From assembly GCA_949987565.1 (NCBI GenBank), contig OX465114.1:744001-808000 (forward strand): a DNA stretch of 64,000 nt, given 5' to 3'. Each line of letters begins with the position of its first letter. Within the stretch, counting starts at the first letter, position 1. The notes under the pieces are model-generated. The model worked only from the letters and a program-made list of their open reading frames with translations, made no database searches and had not been told where the DNA came from. Shown here piece after piece: positions 25,546 to 37,901 of this stretch. The stretch comes from Luidia sarsii (lineage: Eukaryota; Echinodermata; Asteroidea; Paxillosida; Luidiidae). Both the position numbers and the translations under genes were made by a program.

Positions 25546-26678
25546 TTTCCAAATTGTTTTTAACAGATCCCAGTGATCAGTTCAAGTTAATTAATTTTTA
25601 AATAATTGCATTTTGACAATTGTGTACAAAAGTTTAGGAATTAATACAATAAATATTATGGTCAAAGTGCTTCCAAAATATTATCTCAGAATGAACTACT
25701 ACTTTAAGCACTTAAAATAATTCAAAACAAACAAATCAAATGACCCAAAAAAGTGGAGATTAAAATTATATCAGTTTCACATTTTTCAATTTCTTTATTG
25801 TGAATTAAGTTGGCTTTGTTAGAGCTTCAGTTATCACTTATACATCATAATGAAATCCTTTAAACATTCAATAGCTCCCAGCGGTCTGATAAAGGGCGCC
25901 CTCTTTGACCTGGGAAAGGCGAAAAACAGGTCAAACATTCAATGCAAAAAAAATGATCTGAAAATTCCTTTCCGACCCTCCTGAGAGCGATCAAGCATTA
26001 CAGCTCCAGGTCAAAGGGGCTTCTTACTACATCAACAGTACTGTTTACATTAGTCATGAATATTCATCAATATTACTTATAACTTAAAAAATTAATGAAC
26101 ATTTAAAAATTTCAACTTTTAATATTCTGTTCAGAATAAATTGTGATACGTTCATAGCTTAGAACAGCTGATGAGAGAAGATACTTGTTTTGGCCAATTG
26201 ACTGATTTGATTAAAATTAATAGACTTAATTACCACCTTAACACTAATTATTTAAATTAAATTACCATAATTACATTATTCCAACAATACCATAATTACC
26301 ATAACATTAACCATAAAAAAGTTTCTCTGTGGTACACACATTTGTTTGATTATTCAAAGTACTTCAGTTTTTCTTTTGCTTTTGAGATGATCATTTAAGA
26401 ATATCATCCCATCAATCTATGACCAAGCAAACTTTGTTTCTTCTATGCATTGAGGATGACAGTGCAAGAGTGCAATTGGTGGGAGAGAGTAGAGAGAAAG
26501 ATGTTGGTGCAAAAAAAATGAAAGAGATAGGTCAATGATTGACCTGGCTGAGAGAAGATATGGGTGCAAAGATAGGAGAGAGAGAAGAAACAATGTCTGC
26601 GGTTGGAGGATTTAATTTGCATAAACGTTGACTAAAATTGAACTAGTTTTTAAAAAGCCACAGAGAAACTCTTCTATT
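25546..26678. other. AT-rich intergenic DNA
   Basis: No gene seen. A small imperfect inverted repeat (CTCTTTGACCTGG near 25890 and CCAGGTCAAAGGGG near 26008) may be a short MITE of about 130 bp. A purine-rich GAGA tract occurs at about 26470-26590. Confidence 0.4.
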
Positions 26679-26684
26679 TTTATT
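26679..26684 (-). terminator. Candidate poly(A) signal of the cassette gene
   Basis: AATAAA on the minus strand, about 80-110 bp beyond the two candidate stop codons of the last exon-like segment. Confidence 0.4.
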
Positions 26685-26760
26685 ATACAATGAACTACTT
26701 GAATTAATTTTAATAAAACAATATTAATAAGGATAATCTAAAGTTATATCCAAGATCCAA

Positions 26761-26870
26761 TTAAATTTTCAAGAAGTGGTCGTGGTTGCCGTCTAGTTGA
26801 AGTCCCTCTCCACTGCCTCTGATGAAAAGCTGATATCTGGCTGCACCTGGGTGTCCATAGGTTGTCCATT
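26761..26870 (-). CDS. Putative last exon of the cassette gene
   Basis: A good acceptor (TTTTGTCTCAG) precedes 26870. Two frames stay open. One continues the phase left by the 27.3-kb island and reads WTTYGHPGAARYQLFIRGSG..., ending HFLKI and TAA at 26761-26763. The other starts NGQPMDTQVQPDISF and ends at TAG (26793-26795). A poly(A) signal lies just downstream. The family is not recognised. Confidence 0.35.
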
Positions 26871-27338
26871 CTGAGACAAAAGAAAAGTATGAATAAATGT
26901 CTTAGTCATTGTATTCCTTAAAGATCAGAGTACAGGGATTCAGAGGAAATTTCTAAGGATATGAGACTTACTATGTTGGGATGGATTTCTTAGTTTGAGT
27001 TTTGATCAGCATTCGGGCAAAATGACAAGTGGATACGAGTGAAAAGTACCCATATATAGACACTCCTGCTATGAAAAGAGGAAGTGCCAGATTTGGTGAT
27101 TTAGTCCAGGTTTTAGTGGAAGATTTTTAAACCAACGGAAGATGTAAACATTCAGTTCAGAACCCACTACATACATGTAGGGCTAGTCAGAAAGTTGACA
27201 AAAAAGTCCCAAAGCAGGATACATTTGAAGTCTCTGGAGGAGTACGGAATGAGTAGATGACAAGTCATTCCTACAAGGCACAAACTCACCTCAATGTGAC
27301 CTCAGGAGAGCATCTTCAGTCACTGCAGTTTTCCTTAC

Positions 27339-27394
27339 TCCAAGTTCCTTGAGCATCGTCGCCGATGGTTGTCCGTAGAACCTTCAAGTGGATC
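27339..27394 (-). CDS. Exon-like island, type B
   Basis: Flanked by TTGAATTCAG and GTAAGG. In the frame shared with the other B islands it reads IHLKVLRTTIGDDAQGTW, comparable to the LKTTIAEDAQ core of the repeated cassettes and to FLKTVIPDDA at 28.5 kb. At 56 nt, against 60 in the tandem copies, it exits in a different phase. Confidence 0.35.
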
Positions 27395-27783
27395 CTGAAT
27401 TCAAAACAAACAGAATAATACAATGCCTTATTTGTAATATCCGATATCCTCAAAGCCCACCATGGAAATATTTGGAGCAAACAATGATGTTACCCTTCAC
27501 ACCTGTCAGGTATCAGCACAATATGTGTCCATGGATAACTGATATATCTTGAAGTTCTAGTGTTGATAAATCAAGTTGGTCAAAAAGGGATATCACAACA
27601 GTTTGTTAGATCTTGACTTGACAATGTCTGTTCGAAATTGTGACATCCTGAAAATTTCAGGCACTGTGAATTAATGTCATCACTATATTATCAAAATTCA
27701 AGTTCCTTTATATAACTGGATAACTTTGGATAACTGAGGCGATGAGTGATTTCCCCACTGGCCTATCCCACCCTGAGACCTAC

Positions 27784-27851
27784 CTCTAGTGATCAGTCTG
27801 ATCTGCAATGGTGAGCTCCTTAAACATCTCAAGTAGGTGCTGGCATCAATC
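27784..27851 (-). CDS. Exon-like island, type D
   Basis: Preceded by TGTGCAG and followed by GTAGGT. One frame is open throughout (IDASTYLRCLRSSPLQ...). Using an internal acceptor (GATGCCAG), another frame reads HLLEMFKELTIADQTDH and ends in TAG two bases before the donor. Substitutions between D copies are more conservative in the second frame (I/V, E/D). Confidence 0.35.
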
Positions 27852-28227
27852 CTGCACAATGAGAGACAAAGGAAAGAAATCATTAAGGTTGTAAGAACTC
27901 ATCATTTCAAATTTAAAGCAAAACCAATGGTCAAAGCAATTGGATCTCATTCATTGAGGTTTTCCCTGCTCAACGTGATCAACACTGAGTGCTCAGTGCT
28001 TTGCCCAAATGCCTCATGAAAACTGTTATACCGACTGGATCTCATCTGATGTAATATTTTTTAATTGCCACATTCATCCGTAGGAGACATTTTCTTTTTG
28101 GAATTTTGGGGCGTTGAGTTAAAGCCTCCCTTAAAAAAACCTTTCTTGAGTCACATAGCTTGTATTTGTTACTGTCTTATAGACCCATGTTGAATTTCAT
28201 GTGATGTACTTGCAACAACAAACTCAC

Positions 28228-28321
28228 CAGTCATCATTTCTCCTTCCTGCCCTCTGTTGTATTCCAGAATGGAGTACACAGCATCCTCTTGGCTGGTCAC
28301 TCCACCGGGATCCTCCAAAAC
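28228..28321 (-). CDS. Exon-like island, type A (diverged)
   Basis: Bounded by CTGAAG and GTGAGT, 94 nt. Two frames are open. One reads VLEDPGGVTSQEDAVYSILE..., the other FGGSRWSDQPRGCCVLHSGI.... Both have counterparts in the tandem copies (TSQEDALSSILED and SDQPRGCLVLHPG). The second is phase-compatible with the 28.5-kb B island upstream. Confidence 0.35.
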
Positions 28322-28492
28322 CTTCAGAAAAAAGGGGAAGAAAAGAGAAAAAACCTGCCGCACACTAGGCTGGGCATCGTTATGGCAAACATTCAAAATG
28401 CAGTCAGATCACCTACAAATTTAACAAACTTAGGCCCAGTTAGAATGATACATTATACTAGGCTTGATCTATAAAATTATATACAATCTCAC

Positions 28493-28551
28493 TTGCTTCC
28501 CAGAGTTCAGCATCGTCTGGGATGACTGTCTTCAGAAACGTCAACTTGCAT
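28493..28551 (-). CDS. Exon-like island, type B (diverged)
   Basis: Follows CTTTAG and precedes GTGAGA. Reads CKLTFLKTVIPDDAELWEA, matching the tandem B islands at L-K-T-x-I and D-A. One nucleotide shorter than the 60-nt tandem version. Confidence 0.35.
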
Positions 28552-28820
28552 CTAAAGAAAGTTTAGACAAAAGCACAAATCATAATCTTTAGCATTTTAT
28601 TATAACATGAAGACTTTTCATTGTCAATCATGCAAATATTTGGAACCATAAAGAAAAGCCAAAACTTTAGAATCGTAGTTGCACCACTGAATACATGATG
28701 GAATTAAGACAAAATCCAAGAAGCCTGGTAAATGTGAGGCAATCAAGGGGGTAGAGCATGACAACATTCTGAACTAAGAGTTACTTTAGAACTTGAGAAA
28801 CTGTTTAGACTGGGACCTAC

Positions 28821-28888
28821 CTCTAGTTATCAGTCTGATCTGCGACGGTGAGCTCCTTAAACACATCCAGTAGGTGCTGACATCAATC
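28821..28888 (-). CDS. Exon-like island, type D (second copy)
   Basis: Same architecture as 27784-27851. From the internal acceptor (GATGTCAG) it reads HLLDVFKELTVADQTDN then TAG. The full-length alternative frame reads IDVSTYWMCLRSSPSQ.... Donor GTAGGT. Confidence 0.35.
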
Positions 28889-29102
28889 CTGCACAATGAG
28901 AGACAAAGGAAAGAAATCATTCATTAAGGTTGTAAGAACTGACAAAACTCCTGGAGAATAATTCCTTTTATCAGAATTTCAAATTCAGTAGCAAAAACAA
29001 GGGTCCAATCAATTGGATCTCATTGATTGAGGTTTGCCCTGCTCAACATGATAATTACTGAGTGCTCAGTGCTTTGCCCAATGCCTCATGAAAACAATTT
29101 CA

Positions 29103-29174
29103 GGCAGCTCGGGCAGGATTCGAACCCTTGACTCCTGCCTACCGGTGCAGATGTCTAGTCGACGTCATGTGGCT
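29103..29174 (-). mobile_element. tRNA-derived SINE fragment
   Basis: On the minus strand it contains GGTTCGAATCC, a near-consensus RNA polymerase III B box, inside AAGGGTTCGAATCCTGCC, resembling the 3' half of a tRNA. No matching 5' half folds into a tRNA, so this is a SINE or pseudo-tRNA rather than a tRNA gene. It interrupts the intron between cassette islands. Confidence 0.5.
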
Positions 29175-29437
29175 GATTTGAATATTCTGTAGTGGCGGGT
29201 ACCACGTTGCATCATAGATAATAACATGCTGCTTGCATCGTGGAGAATGTAATTCATTGAGGTTTGCCCTGCTCGACGTGATCAAAACCAAGTGCTTAGC
29301 CCGATGCTTGAAGAAAAATGTTATACCGATTGGATCTCATCTGACGTAACCTTTTAACATTGATAAATATTTTCAAAGTCTACAATGCCAAAATTAAATT
29401 AGAACCATGGATAGCAAAAGCTTTGTGATGAACTCAC

Positions 29438-29527
29438 CAGAGACTCGTGGCATTTCTAGTCAGTCTCTTCTCTTCTTGGGCTCTGGTCAAAATCCTGTTG
29501 GCACCACTGGATAATGGCAGGTAAGAG
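29438..29527 (-). CDS. Exon-like island, type C
   Basis: Acceptor TTTACTTCAG is GG-changed just upstream but intact at CAG; donor GTGAGT; 90 nt. One frame is open throughout (SYLPLSSGANRILTRAQEEK...). Another reads LLPAIIQWCQQDFDQSP... and stops at TAG after ETD. The 52.3-kb copy keeps both frames open. Confidence 0.35.
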
Positions 29528-29656
29528 CTGAAGTAAAGGGAAAGAACAAAACTTGCTCTTCAGATTATATTCATCAGATACAATTCTCGATGGCAAAAAT
29601 AATCCTTGAATAAGAATTGCTTTAGAACTTGAGGGATTGTTGAGTCTATTACACAC

Positions 29657-29721
29657 CTCTAGTTAGTCCCATCTGCAATGTTGAGCTTCTTAAACTCCTA
29701 AAGGAGGTGCTATCAGCAATC
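29657..29721 (-). CDS. Exon-like island, type D (first of the main tandem form)
   Basis: Acceptor ATTCTGCAG, donor GTGTGT. This is the 65-nt form found in every tandem cassette. From the internal acceptor TGATAG the tandem copies read HLLEEFKKLNIADETN then TAG; this copy has small changes in the middle. Confidence 0.3.
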
Positions 29722-30005
29722 CTGCAGAATAAGAAACACAAAAGAAAAAACAAAACATTCAATGCAATTTTATAAACTGACAAAACTCTTTTGGAACAAT
29801 CTCTCTAACCAATAATCTGAAACTCAACAGCAACAGCAGTTGCCATAGCGACAGATACCCACCTGATTTAATGTTTATCAGATGCAGACATTTTTTTTCC
29901 TTAAATTTGTGGCTTTGACTTCAGCCCTCCATCCAAATAATCTTTCTTTATCCTTAGAAGTTGAAATGAGTGATAGGACTAAAATAAATGTTGTTTGAAA
30001 CAAAC

Positions 30006-30141
30006 CTGATGGATTTGCTGTGATGTACTCCTCAAAATCAGGGTAATCCTAGTCACCCTCCTCCCTCCGTCCCTGCAGTATCTTCCAGGATGGAGGACAA
30101 GGCATCCTCTTGGCTGGTCACTCCATGGACTGCTCACATAT
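30006..30141 (-). CDS. Exon-like island, type A (copy without downstream MITE)
   Basis: 136 nt between CTGCAG and GTTTGT. One frame is open throughout (YVSSPWSDQPRGCLVLHPGR...). A second frame gives TSQEDALSSILEDTAG, and a third gives FEEYITANPS, so two protein-like stretches are out of register by one base. The next island lies in the intron followed at 29.9 kb by an empty MITE site. Confidence 0.3.
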
Positions 30142-30979
30142 CTGCAGAAAAAAGGAAGAAAAAAGAAAAAAACTTGCCCACGACAAAGCTGGGCATCATT
30201 AGTCCAACATTCAAATGCAAAACTAACTTCTACTCTACATCTAGCACACCAACTCTCACACTCACACCACCCTAGAGATCTTACCAAATTAGACCTGGCT
30301 AAAACTTTACATTACGCCTGATCTATTCAATCTTACTTCTGTCCCAAGAATTGAGGCTTCTCTGCGATGGTCGTCTTCAGGAGCTTCCACTGGAATGTGA
30401 AGAAGATAAAAATCCTTGATTTTAAGATTTCATTGGTAATGTCAAATATTTTCAAAAACTACCATTAGAATATTAATCATGCTAAATTAGAACCATGAAC
30501 TCACCGAAGACTCGTGGCATTTCTAGTCAGTCTCTTCTCTTCTTGGGCTCTTGTCAGAATCCTGTCGGCACCACTGGATAATGGCAGGTAAGAGCTGAAG
30601 TAAAGGAGAAAGAACAAAACTTGATCTTCATATTTTATTGATTAGATACAATTCTCAATGGCAAAAGCATTTTTAAATAAGAATTGCTTTAGAACTTGAG
30701 GGATTGTTGAGTCTATTACACACCTCTAGTTAGTCTCATCTGCAATGTTGAGCTTCTTAAACTCCTCATCAAGGAGGTGCTATCAACAATCCTGTAGATT
30801 GAGAAACACAAAGGAAAGAAAATCATTCAATACAATTTCAAGAACTGATCAAACTCTCTGGGAACAATCTCTCTAACAAGAATCTGAAACCCAACAGCAA
30901 CAGCAGTTGCCATAGCGACAGATTCTCATCTGATTAATTGTAATCAGATCCTGACATTTTTTCCTTAAATTTGTGGCTT

Positions 30980-31510
30980 AAGCCGCGTCCGGACTGGACT
31001 TCAAATGGATAAACTAACCGAGTAAATGGGTAAATTGACCATTTTAAGTCCAGTGCGGACAGCCCAGGAAGTTTTCCTACCAGGTAACTTACCCGACTCA
31101 AATGGGTAGTTTAACCGACCAACTTCTGCCCGGTTAAATTGACCAGGTCAGTTTAACCGAGCGGAAAAGTCCAATCCGGACACGATGTCTCGGTAAACGA
31201 CTCGGTAAAATAACACATCCGGTCCAGCGCAAGACTGGTGCGGGCGTGGGGTAGTAACGTGACTACAGTACATGCACATGTACTGTACATAATGTACACA
31301 CACGGCCGGTAGATTGTGTACAGACATCCGGTGAAAGGTCACCACGAAAGTGCCCTCATGCGTTTGTTTGCGCCAGTCAGTTAGTTTTATTGATCGTCTG
31401 GGTTAGTTTACCCGAGTCGAATAGTCCAAGTGCGGACGCCTGGTAGATTTACCCATTGGAATGTTACCCACGGGCTCAGTAAAAAAAAAGGTCCAGTGCG
31501 GACACGGCTT
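30980..31510. mobile_element. MITE copy 1 (531 bp)
   Basis: Terminal inverted repeats AAGCCGCGTCCGGACTGGAC and, reversed, AAGCCGTGTCCGCACTGGAC. The empty site in neighbouring units is GTGGCTTTGACTTC (about 29910, 48542 and 48920), so the host duplication is only 1-3 bp or unresolved. The interior has repeated GGTTAAATTGACC/GGTAAACT motifs and a TGTACA-rich centre. No transposase frame. Confidence 0.85.
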
Positions 31511-32577
31511 TTGACATCAACGCTCCATCCAAATAATCTTTCTTTATCCTTAGAACTTGAAATGATTGATGGGACTAAATGTTGTTTGATACAAACCTGA
31601 TGGATTTGCTGTGATGTACTCCTCAAAAACAGGGTCATCATAGTCACCCTCCTCCCTCCGTCCCTGCAGTATCTTCCAGCATGGAGGACAAGGCATCCTC
31701 TTGGCTGGTCAATCCATGGACTGCTCTCATATCTGCAGAAAAAAGGGAAGAAAAGGGAAAAAACTGGCCCCGACAAAGCTGGGCATCATTAGTCCAACAT
31801 TCAAATGCAAAAAATAACTTCTACTCTACTCTAGCACACCAACTCTCACACTCACACCACCCTAGAGATCTTAACCCTGGCTAAAACTTTACATCACGCC
31901 TGATCTATACAATCTTACTTCTGTCCCAAGCATTGACCATTCTCTGCGATGGTCGTCTTCAGGAGCTTCCACTGGAATCTGAAGAAGATAAAAATCCTTG
32001 CTCTTTAGATTTCATTGATAATGTCAAATATTTTCAAAGTGTACCAAGACAATATTAAGTATGTTAAATTAGAACCATGGATAGCAAAAGCTTTGTAATG
32101 AACTCACCGAAGAGTCGTGGCATTTTTAATCAGTTTTTCTTCTTGGGCTCTGGTCAGAATCCTGTTGGCACCACTGGATAATGGCAGGTAAGAGCTGAAG
32201 TAAAAGAAAAAGAACAAAACTTGCTGTTCAGGTTTTATTTATTAGATACAATTCTCGATGGCAAAAAACATTTTGAATAAGAATTGCTTTACAACTTGAG
32301 GGATTGTTGAGTCTATTACACACCTCTAGTTAGTCTCATCTGCATTGTTGAGCTTATTAAACTCCTCAAGGAGGTGCTATCAGCAATCCTACAGAATGAG
32401 AAACAAAAAAGAAAGAAAATTATTCAATACAATTTCAAGAACTGATCAAACTCTCTGGGAACAATCTCTCTAACAAGAATCTGAAACCCAACAGCAACAG
32501 CAGTTGCCATAGCGACAGATTCTCATCTGATTCAATGTTAATCAGATCCTGACATTTTTTCCTTAAATTTGTGGCTT

Positions 32578-33095
32578 AAGCCGCGTCCGGACTGGACTTC
32601 AAATGGGTAAACTAACCGAGCAAATGGGTAAATTGACCATTTTAAGTCCAGTGCGGACAGCCCAGGAAGTTTTCCTCCCAGGTAACTTACCCGACTCAAA
32701 TGGGTAGTTTAACTGACCAACTTCTGCCCGGTTAAATTGACCAGGTCAGTTAAACCGAGCGGAAAAGTCCAATCCGGACACGATTTCTCGGTAAACGACT
32801 CGGTAAAAAAACACATCCGGTCCGGCGCAAGACTGGTGCGGGCATGGGGTAGCAACGTGACTACAGTACATGCACATGTACTGTACACACGGCCGGTAGA
32901 TTGTGTACAGACATCCGGTGAAAGGTCACCACGAAAGTGCCCTCATGCGTTTGTTTGCGCCAGTCAGTTAGTTTTACCGATCGTCTGGGTTAGTTTACCC
33001 GAGTCGAATAGTCCAAGTGCGGACGCCTGGTAGATTTATCCATTGGAATGTTACCCACGGCTTAGTAAAAAAAATGTCCAGTGCGGACACGGCTT
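32578..33095. mobile_element. MITE copy 2 (518-bp form)
   Basis: Short form lacking CATAATGTA in the TGTACA centre and with CGATTTCTCGG in place of CGATGTCTCGG. Confidence 0.85.
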
Positions 33096-34179
33096 TTGAC
33101 TTCAACCCTCCATCCAAATAATCTTTCTTTATCCTTAGAACTTGAAATGATCGATGGGACTAAATGTTGTTTGATACAAACCTGATGGATTTGCTATGAT
33201 GTACTCCTCAAAAACAGGGTCATCCTAGTCACCCTCCTCCCTCCGTCCCTGCAGTATCTTCCAGGATTGAGGACAAGGCATCCTCTTGGCTGGTCATTCC
33301 ATGGACTGCTCACATATCTGCAGAAAAAAGGGAAGAAAAGGGAAAAAACTTGCCCCGACAAAGCTGGGCATCATTAGTCCAACATTCAAATGCAAAACAA
33401 AACTTCTACTCTACTCTAGCACACCAACTCTCACACTCACACCACCCTACAGATCTTACCAAATGAGGCCTGGCTAAAACTTTACATTACGCCTGATCTA
33501 TACAATCTTACTTCTGTCCCAAGCATTGAGCATCCTCTGCGATGGTCGTCTTCAGGAGCTTCCACTGGAATCTGAAGAAAATAAAAATCCTTGCTTTTAA
33601 GATTTCATTGATGATGTCAAATATTTTCAAAGTGTACCATGACAATATTAATCATGTTAAATTAGAACCATGGATAGCAAAAGCTTTGTAATGAACTCAC
33701 CGAAGAGTCGTGGCATTTCTAGTCAGTCTCTTCTCTTCTTGGGCTCTGGTCAGAATCCTGTTGGCACCACTGGATAATGGCAGGTAAGAGCTGAAGTAAA
33801 AGAAAAAGAACAAAACTTGCTCTTCAGGTTTTATTGATTAGATACAATTCTCATTCTCAATGGCAAAAAGCATTTTGAATAAGAATTGCTTTACAACTTG
33901 AGGGATTGTTGAGTCTATTACACACCTCTAGTTAGTCTCATCTGCAATGTTGAGCTTCTTAAACTCCTCAAGGAGGTGCTATCAGCAATCCTGCAGAATG
34001 AGAAACCAAAAAGAAAGAAAATTATTCAATACAATTTCAAGAACTGATCAAACTCTTTGGGAACAATCTCTCTAACAAGAATCTGAAACTCAACAGCAAC
34101 AGCAGTTGCCATAGCGACAGATTCTCATCTGATTCAATGTTAATCAGATCCTGAAATTTTTTCCTTAAATTTGTGGCTT

Positions 34180-34704
34180 AAGCCGCGTTCGCACTGGACT
34201 TAAAATGGGTAAACTAACCGAGCAAATGGGTAAATTGACCATTTTAAGTCTAGTGCGCACAGCCCAGGAAGTTTTCCTCCCAGGTAACTTACCCAACTCC
34301 AGTGGGTAGTTTAACCGACCAACTTCTGCCCGGTTAAATTGACCAGGTCAGTTAAACCGAGCGGAAAAGTCCAATCCGGACACGATGTAAACGACTCGGT
34401 AAAAAAACACATCTGGTCCAGCGCAAGACTGGTGCGGGCATGGGGTAGCAACGTGACTACAGTACATGCACATGTACTGTACATAATGTACACACACGGC
34501 CGGTAGATTGTGTACAGACATCCGGTGAAAGGTCACCACAAAAGTGCCCTCATGCGTTTGTTTGCGCCAGTCAGTTAGTTTTACCGATCGTCTGGGTTAG
34601 TTTACCCGAGTCGAATAGTCCAAGTGCGGACGCCTGGTAGATTTACCCATTGGAATGTTACCCACGGGCTCAGTAAAAAAAAAGGTCCAGTGCGGACACG
34701 GCTT
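34180..34704. mobile_element. MITE copy 3 (525-bp form)
   Basis: Long form with left end AAGCCGCGTTCGCACTGGAC. It lacks the TCTCGG segment after CACGATG. Confidence 0.85.
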
Positions 34705-35770
34705 TTGACTTCAACCCTCCATCCAAATAATCTTTCTTTATCCTTAGAACTTGAAATGATCGATGGGACTAAATGTTGTTTGATACAAACCTGATGGATT
34801 TGCTGTGATGTACTCCTCAAAAACAGGGTCATCATAGTCACCCTCCTCCCTCCGTCCCTGCAGTATCTTCCAGCATGGAGGACAAGGCATCCTCTTGGCT
34901 GGTCAATCCATGGACTGCTCTCATATCTGCAGAAAAAAGGGAAGAAAAGGGAAAAAACTGGCCCCGACAAAGCTGGGCATCATTAGTCCAACATTCAAAT
35001 GCAAAAAATAACTTCTACTCTACTCTGGCACACCAACTCTCACACTCACACCACCCTAGAGATCTTAACCCTGGCTAAAACTTTACATCACGCCTGATCT
35101 ATACAATCTTACTTCTGTCCCAAGCATTTACCATTCTCTGCGATGGTCGTCTTCAGGAGCTTCCACTGGAATCTGAAGAAGATAAAAATCCTTGCTCTTT
35201 AGATTTCATTGATAATGTCAAATATTTTCAAAGTGTAGCATGACAATATTAATTATGTTAAATTAGAACCATGGATAGCAAAAGCTTTGTAATGAACTCA
35301 CCGAAGAGTCGTGGCATTTTTAATCAGTTTTTCTTCTTGGGCTCTGGTCAGAATCCTGTTGGCACCACTGGATAATGGCAGGTAAGAGCTGAAGTAAAAG
35401 AAAAAGAACAAAACTTGCTGTTCAGGTTTTATTTATTAGATACAATTCTCGATGGCAAAAAACATTTTGAATAAGAATTGCTTTACAACTTGAGGGATTG
35501 TTGAGTCTATTGCACACCTCTAGTTAGTCTCATCTGCATTGTTGAGCTTATTAAACTCCTCAAGGAGGTGCTATCAGCAATCCTACAGAATGAGAAACAA
35601 AAAAGAAAGAAAATTATTCAATACAATTTCAAGAACTGATCAAACTCTCTGGGAACAATCTCTCTAACAAGAATCTGAAACCCAACAGCAACAGCAGTTG
35701 CCATAGCGACAGATTCTCATCTGATTCAACGTAATCAGATCCTGACATTTTTTCCTTAAATTTGTGGCTT

Positions 35771-36288
35771 AAGCCGCGTCCGGACTGGACTTCAAATGGG
35801 TAAACTAACCGAGCAAATGGGTAAATTGACCATTTTAAGTCCAGTGCGGACAGCCCAGGAAGTTTTCCTCCCAGGTAACTTACCCGACTCAAATGGGTAG
35901 TTTAACTGACCAACTTCTGCCCGGTTAAATTGACCAGGTCAGTTAAACCGAGCGGAAAAGTCCAATCCGGACACGATTTCTCGGTAAACGACTCGGTAAA
36001 AAAACACATCCGGTCCGGCGCAAGACTGGTGCGGGCATGGGGTAGCAACGTGACTACAGTACATGCACATGTACTGTACACACGGCCGGTAGATTGTGTA
36101 CAGACATCCGGTGAAAGGTCACCACGAAAGTGCCCTCATGCGTTTGTTTGCGCCAGTCAGTTAGTTTTATTGATCGTCTGGGTTAGTTTACCCGAGTCGA
36201 ATAGTCCAAGTGCGGACGCCTGGTAGATTTATCCATTGGAATGTTACCCACGGCTTAGTAAAAAAAATGTCCAGTGCGGACACGGCTT
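35771..36288. mobile_element. MITE copy 4 (518-bp form)
   Basis: Short form like copy 2, with TTTTATTGATCG where copy 2 has TTTTACCGATCG. Confidence 0.85.
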
Positions 36289-37372
36289 TTGACTTCAACC
36301 CTCCATCCAAATAATCTTTCTTTATCCTTAGAACTTGAAATGATCGATGGGACTAAATGTTGTTTGATACAAACCTGATGGATTTGCTATGATGTACTCC
36401 TCAAAAACAGGGTCATCCTAGTCACCCTCCTCCCTCCGTCCCTGCAGTATCTTCCAGGATTGAGGACAAGGCATCCTCTTGGCTGGTCATTCCATGGACT
36501 GCTCACATATCTGCAGAAAAAAGGGAAGAAAAGGGAAAAAACTTGCCCCGACAAAGCTGGGCATCATTAGTCCAACATTCAAATGCAAAACAAAACTTCT
36601 ACTCTACTCTAGCACACCAACTCTCACACTCACACCACCCTACAGATCTTACCAAATGAGGCCTGGCTAAAACTTTACATTACGCCTGATCTATACAATC
36701 TTACTTCTGTCCCAAGCATTGAGCATCCTCTGCGATGGTCGTCTTCAGGAGCTTCCACTGGAATCTGAAGAAAATAAAAATCCTTGCTTTTAAGATTTCA
36801 TTGATGATGTCAAATATTTTCAAAGTGTACCATGACAATATTAATCATGTTAAATTAGAACCATGGATAGCAAAAGCTTTGTAATGAACTCACCGAAGAG
36901 TCGTGGCATTTCTAGTCAGTCTCTTCTCTTCTTGGGCTCTGGTCAGAATCCTGTTGGCACCACTGGATAATGGCAGGTAAGAGCTGAAGTAAAAGAAAAA
37001 GAACAAAACTTGCTCTTCAGGTTTTATTGATTAGATACAATTCTCATTCTCAATGGCAAAAAGCATTTTGAATAAGAATTGCTTTACAACTTGAGGGATT
37101 GTTGAGTCTATTACACACCTCTAGTTAGTCTCATCTGCAATGTTGAGCTTCTTAAACTCCTCAAGGAGGTGCTATCAGCAATCCTGCAGAATGAGAAACC
37201 AAAAAGAAAGAAAATTATTCAATACAATTTCAAGAACTGATCAAACTCTTTGGGAACAATCTCTCTAACAAGAATCTGAAACTCAACAGCAACAGCAGTT
37301 GCCATAGCGACAGATTCTCATCTGATTCAATGTTAATCAGATCCTGAAATTTTTTCCTTAAATTTGTGGCTT

Positions 37373-37901
37373 AAGCCGCGTTCGCACTGGACTTAAAATG
37401 GGTAAACTAACCGAGCAAATGGGTAAATTGACCATTTTAAGTCTAGTGCGCACAGCCCAGGAAGTTTTCCTCCCAGGTAACTTACCCAACTCCAGTGGGT
37501 AGTTTAACCGACCAACTTCTGCCCGGTTAAATTGACCAGGTCAGTTAAACCGAGCGGAAAAGTCCAATCCGGACACGATGTCTCGGTAAACGACTCGGTA
37601 AAAAAACACATCTGGTCCAGCGCAAGACTGGTGCGGGCATGGGGTAGCAACGTGACTACAGTACATGCACATGTACTGTACATAATGTACACACACGGCC
37701 GGTAGATTGTGTACAGACATCCGGTGAAAGGTCACCACAAAAGTGCCCTCATGCGTTTGTTTGCGCCAGTCAGTTAGTTTTACCGATCGTCTGGGTTAGT
37801 TTACCCGAGTCGAATAGTCCAAGTGCGGACGCCTGGTAGATTTACCCATTGGAATGTTACCCACGGGCTCAGTAGAAAAAAGTCCAGTGCGGACATGGCT
37901 T
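37373..37901. mobile_element. MITE copy 5 (529-bp form)
   Basis: Long form with the TCTCGG segment restored. The right end reads GGACATGGCTT, with one change in the inverted repeat. Confidence 0.85.
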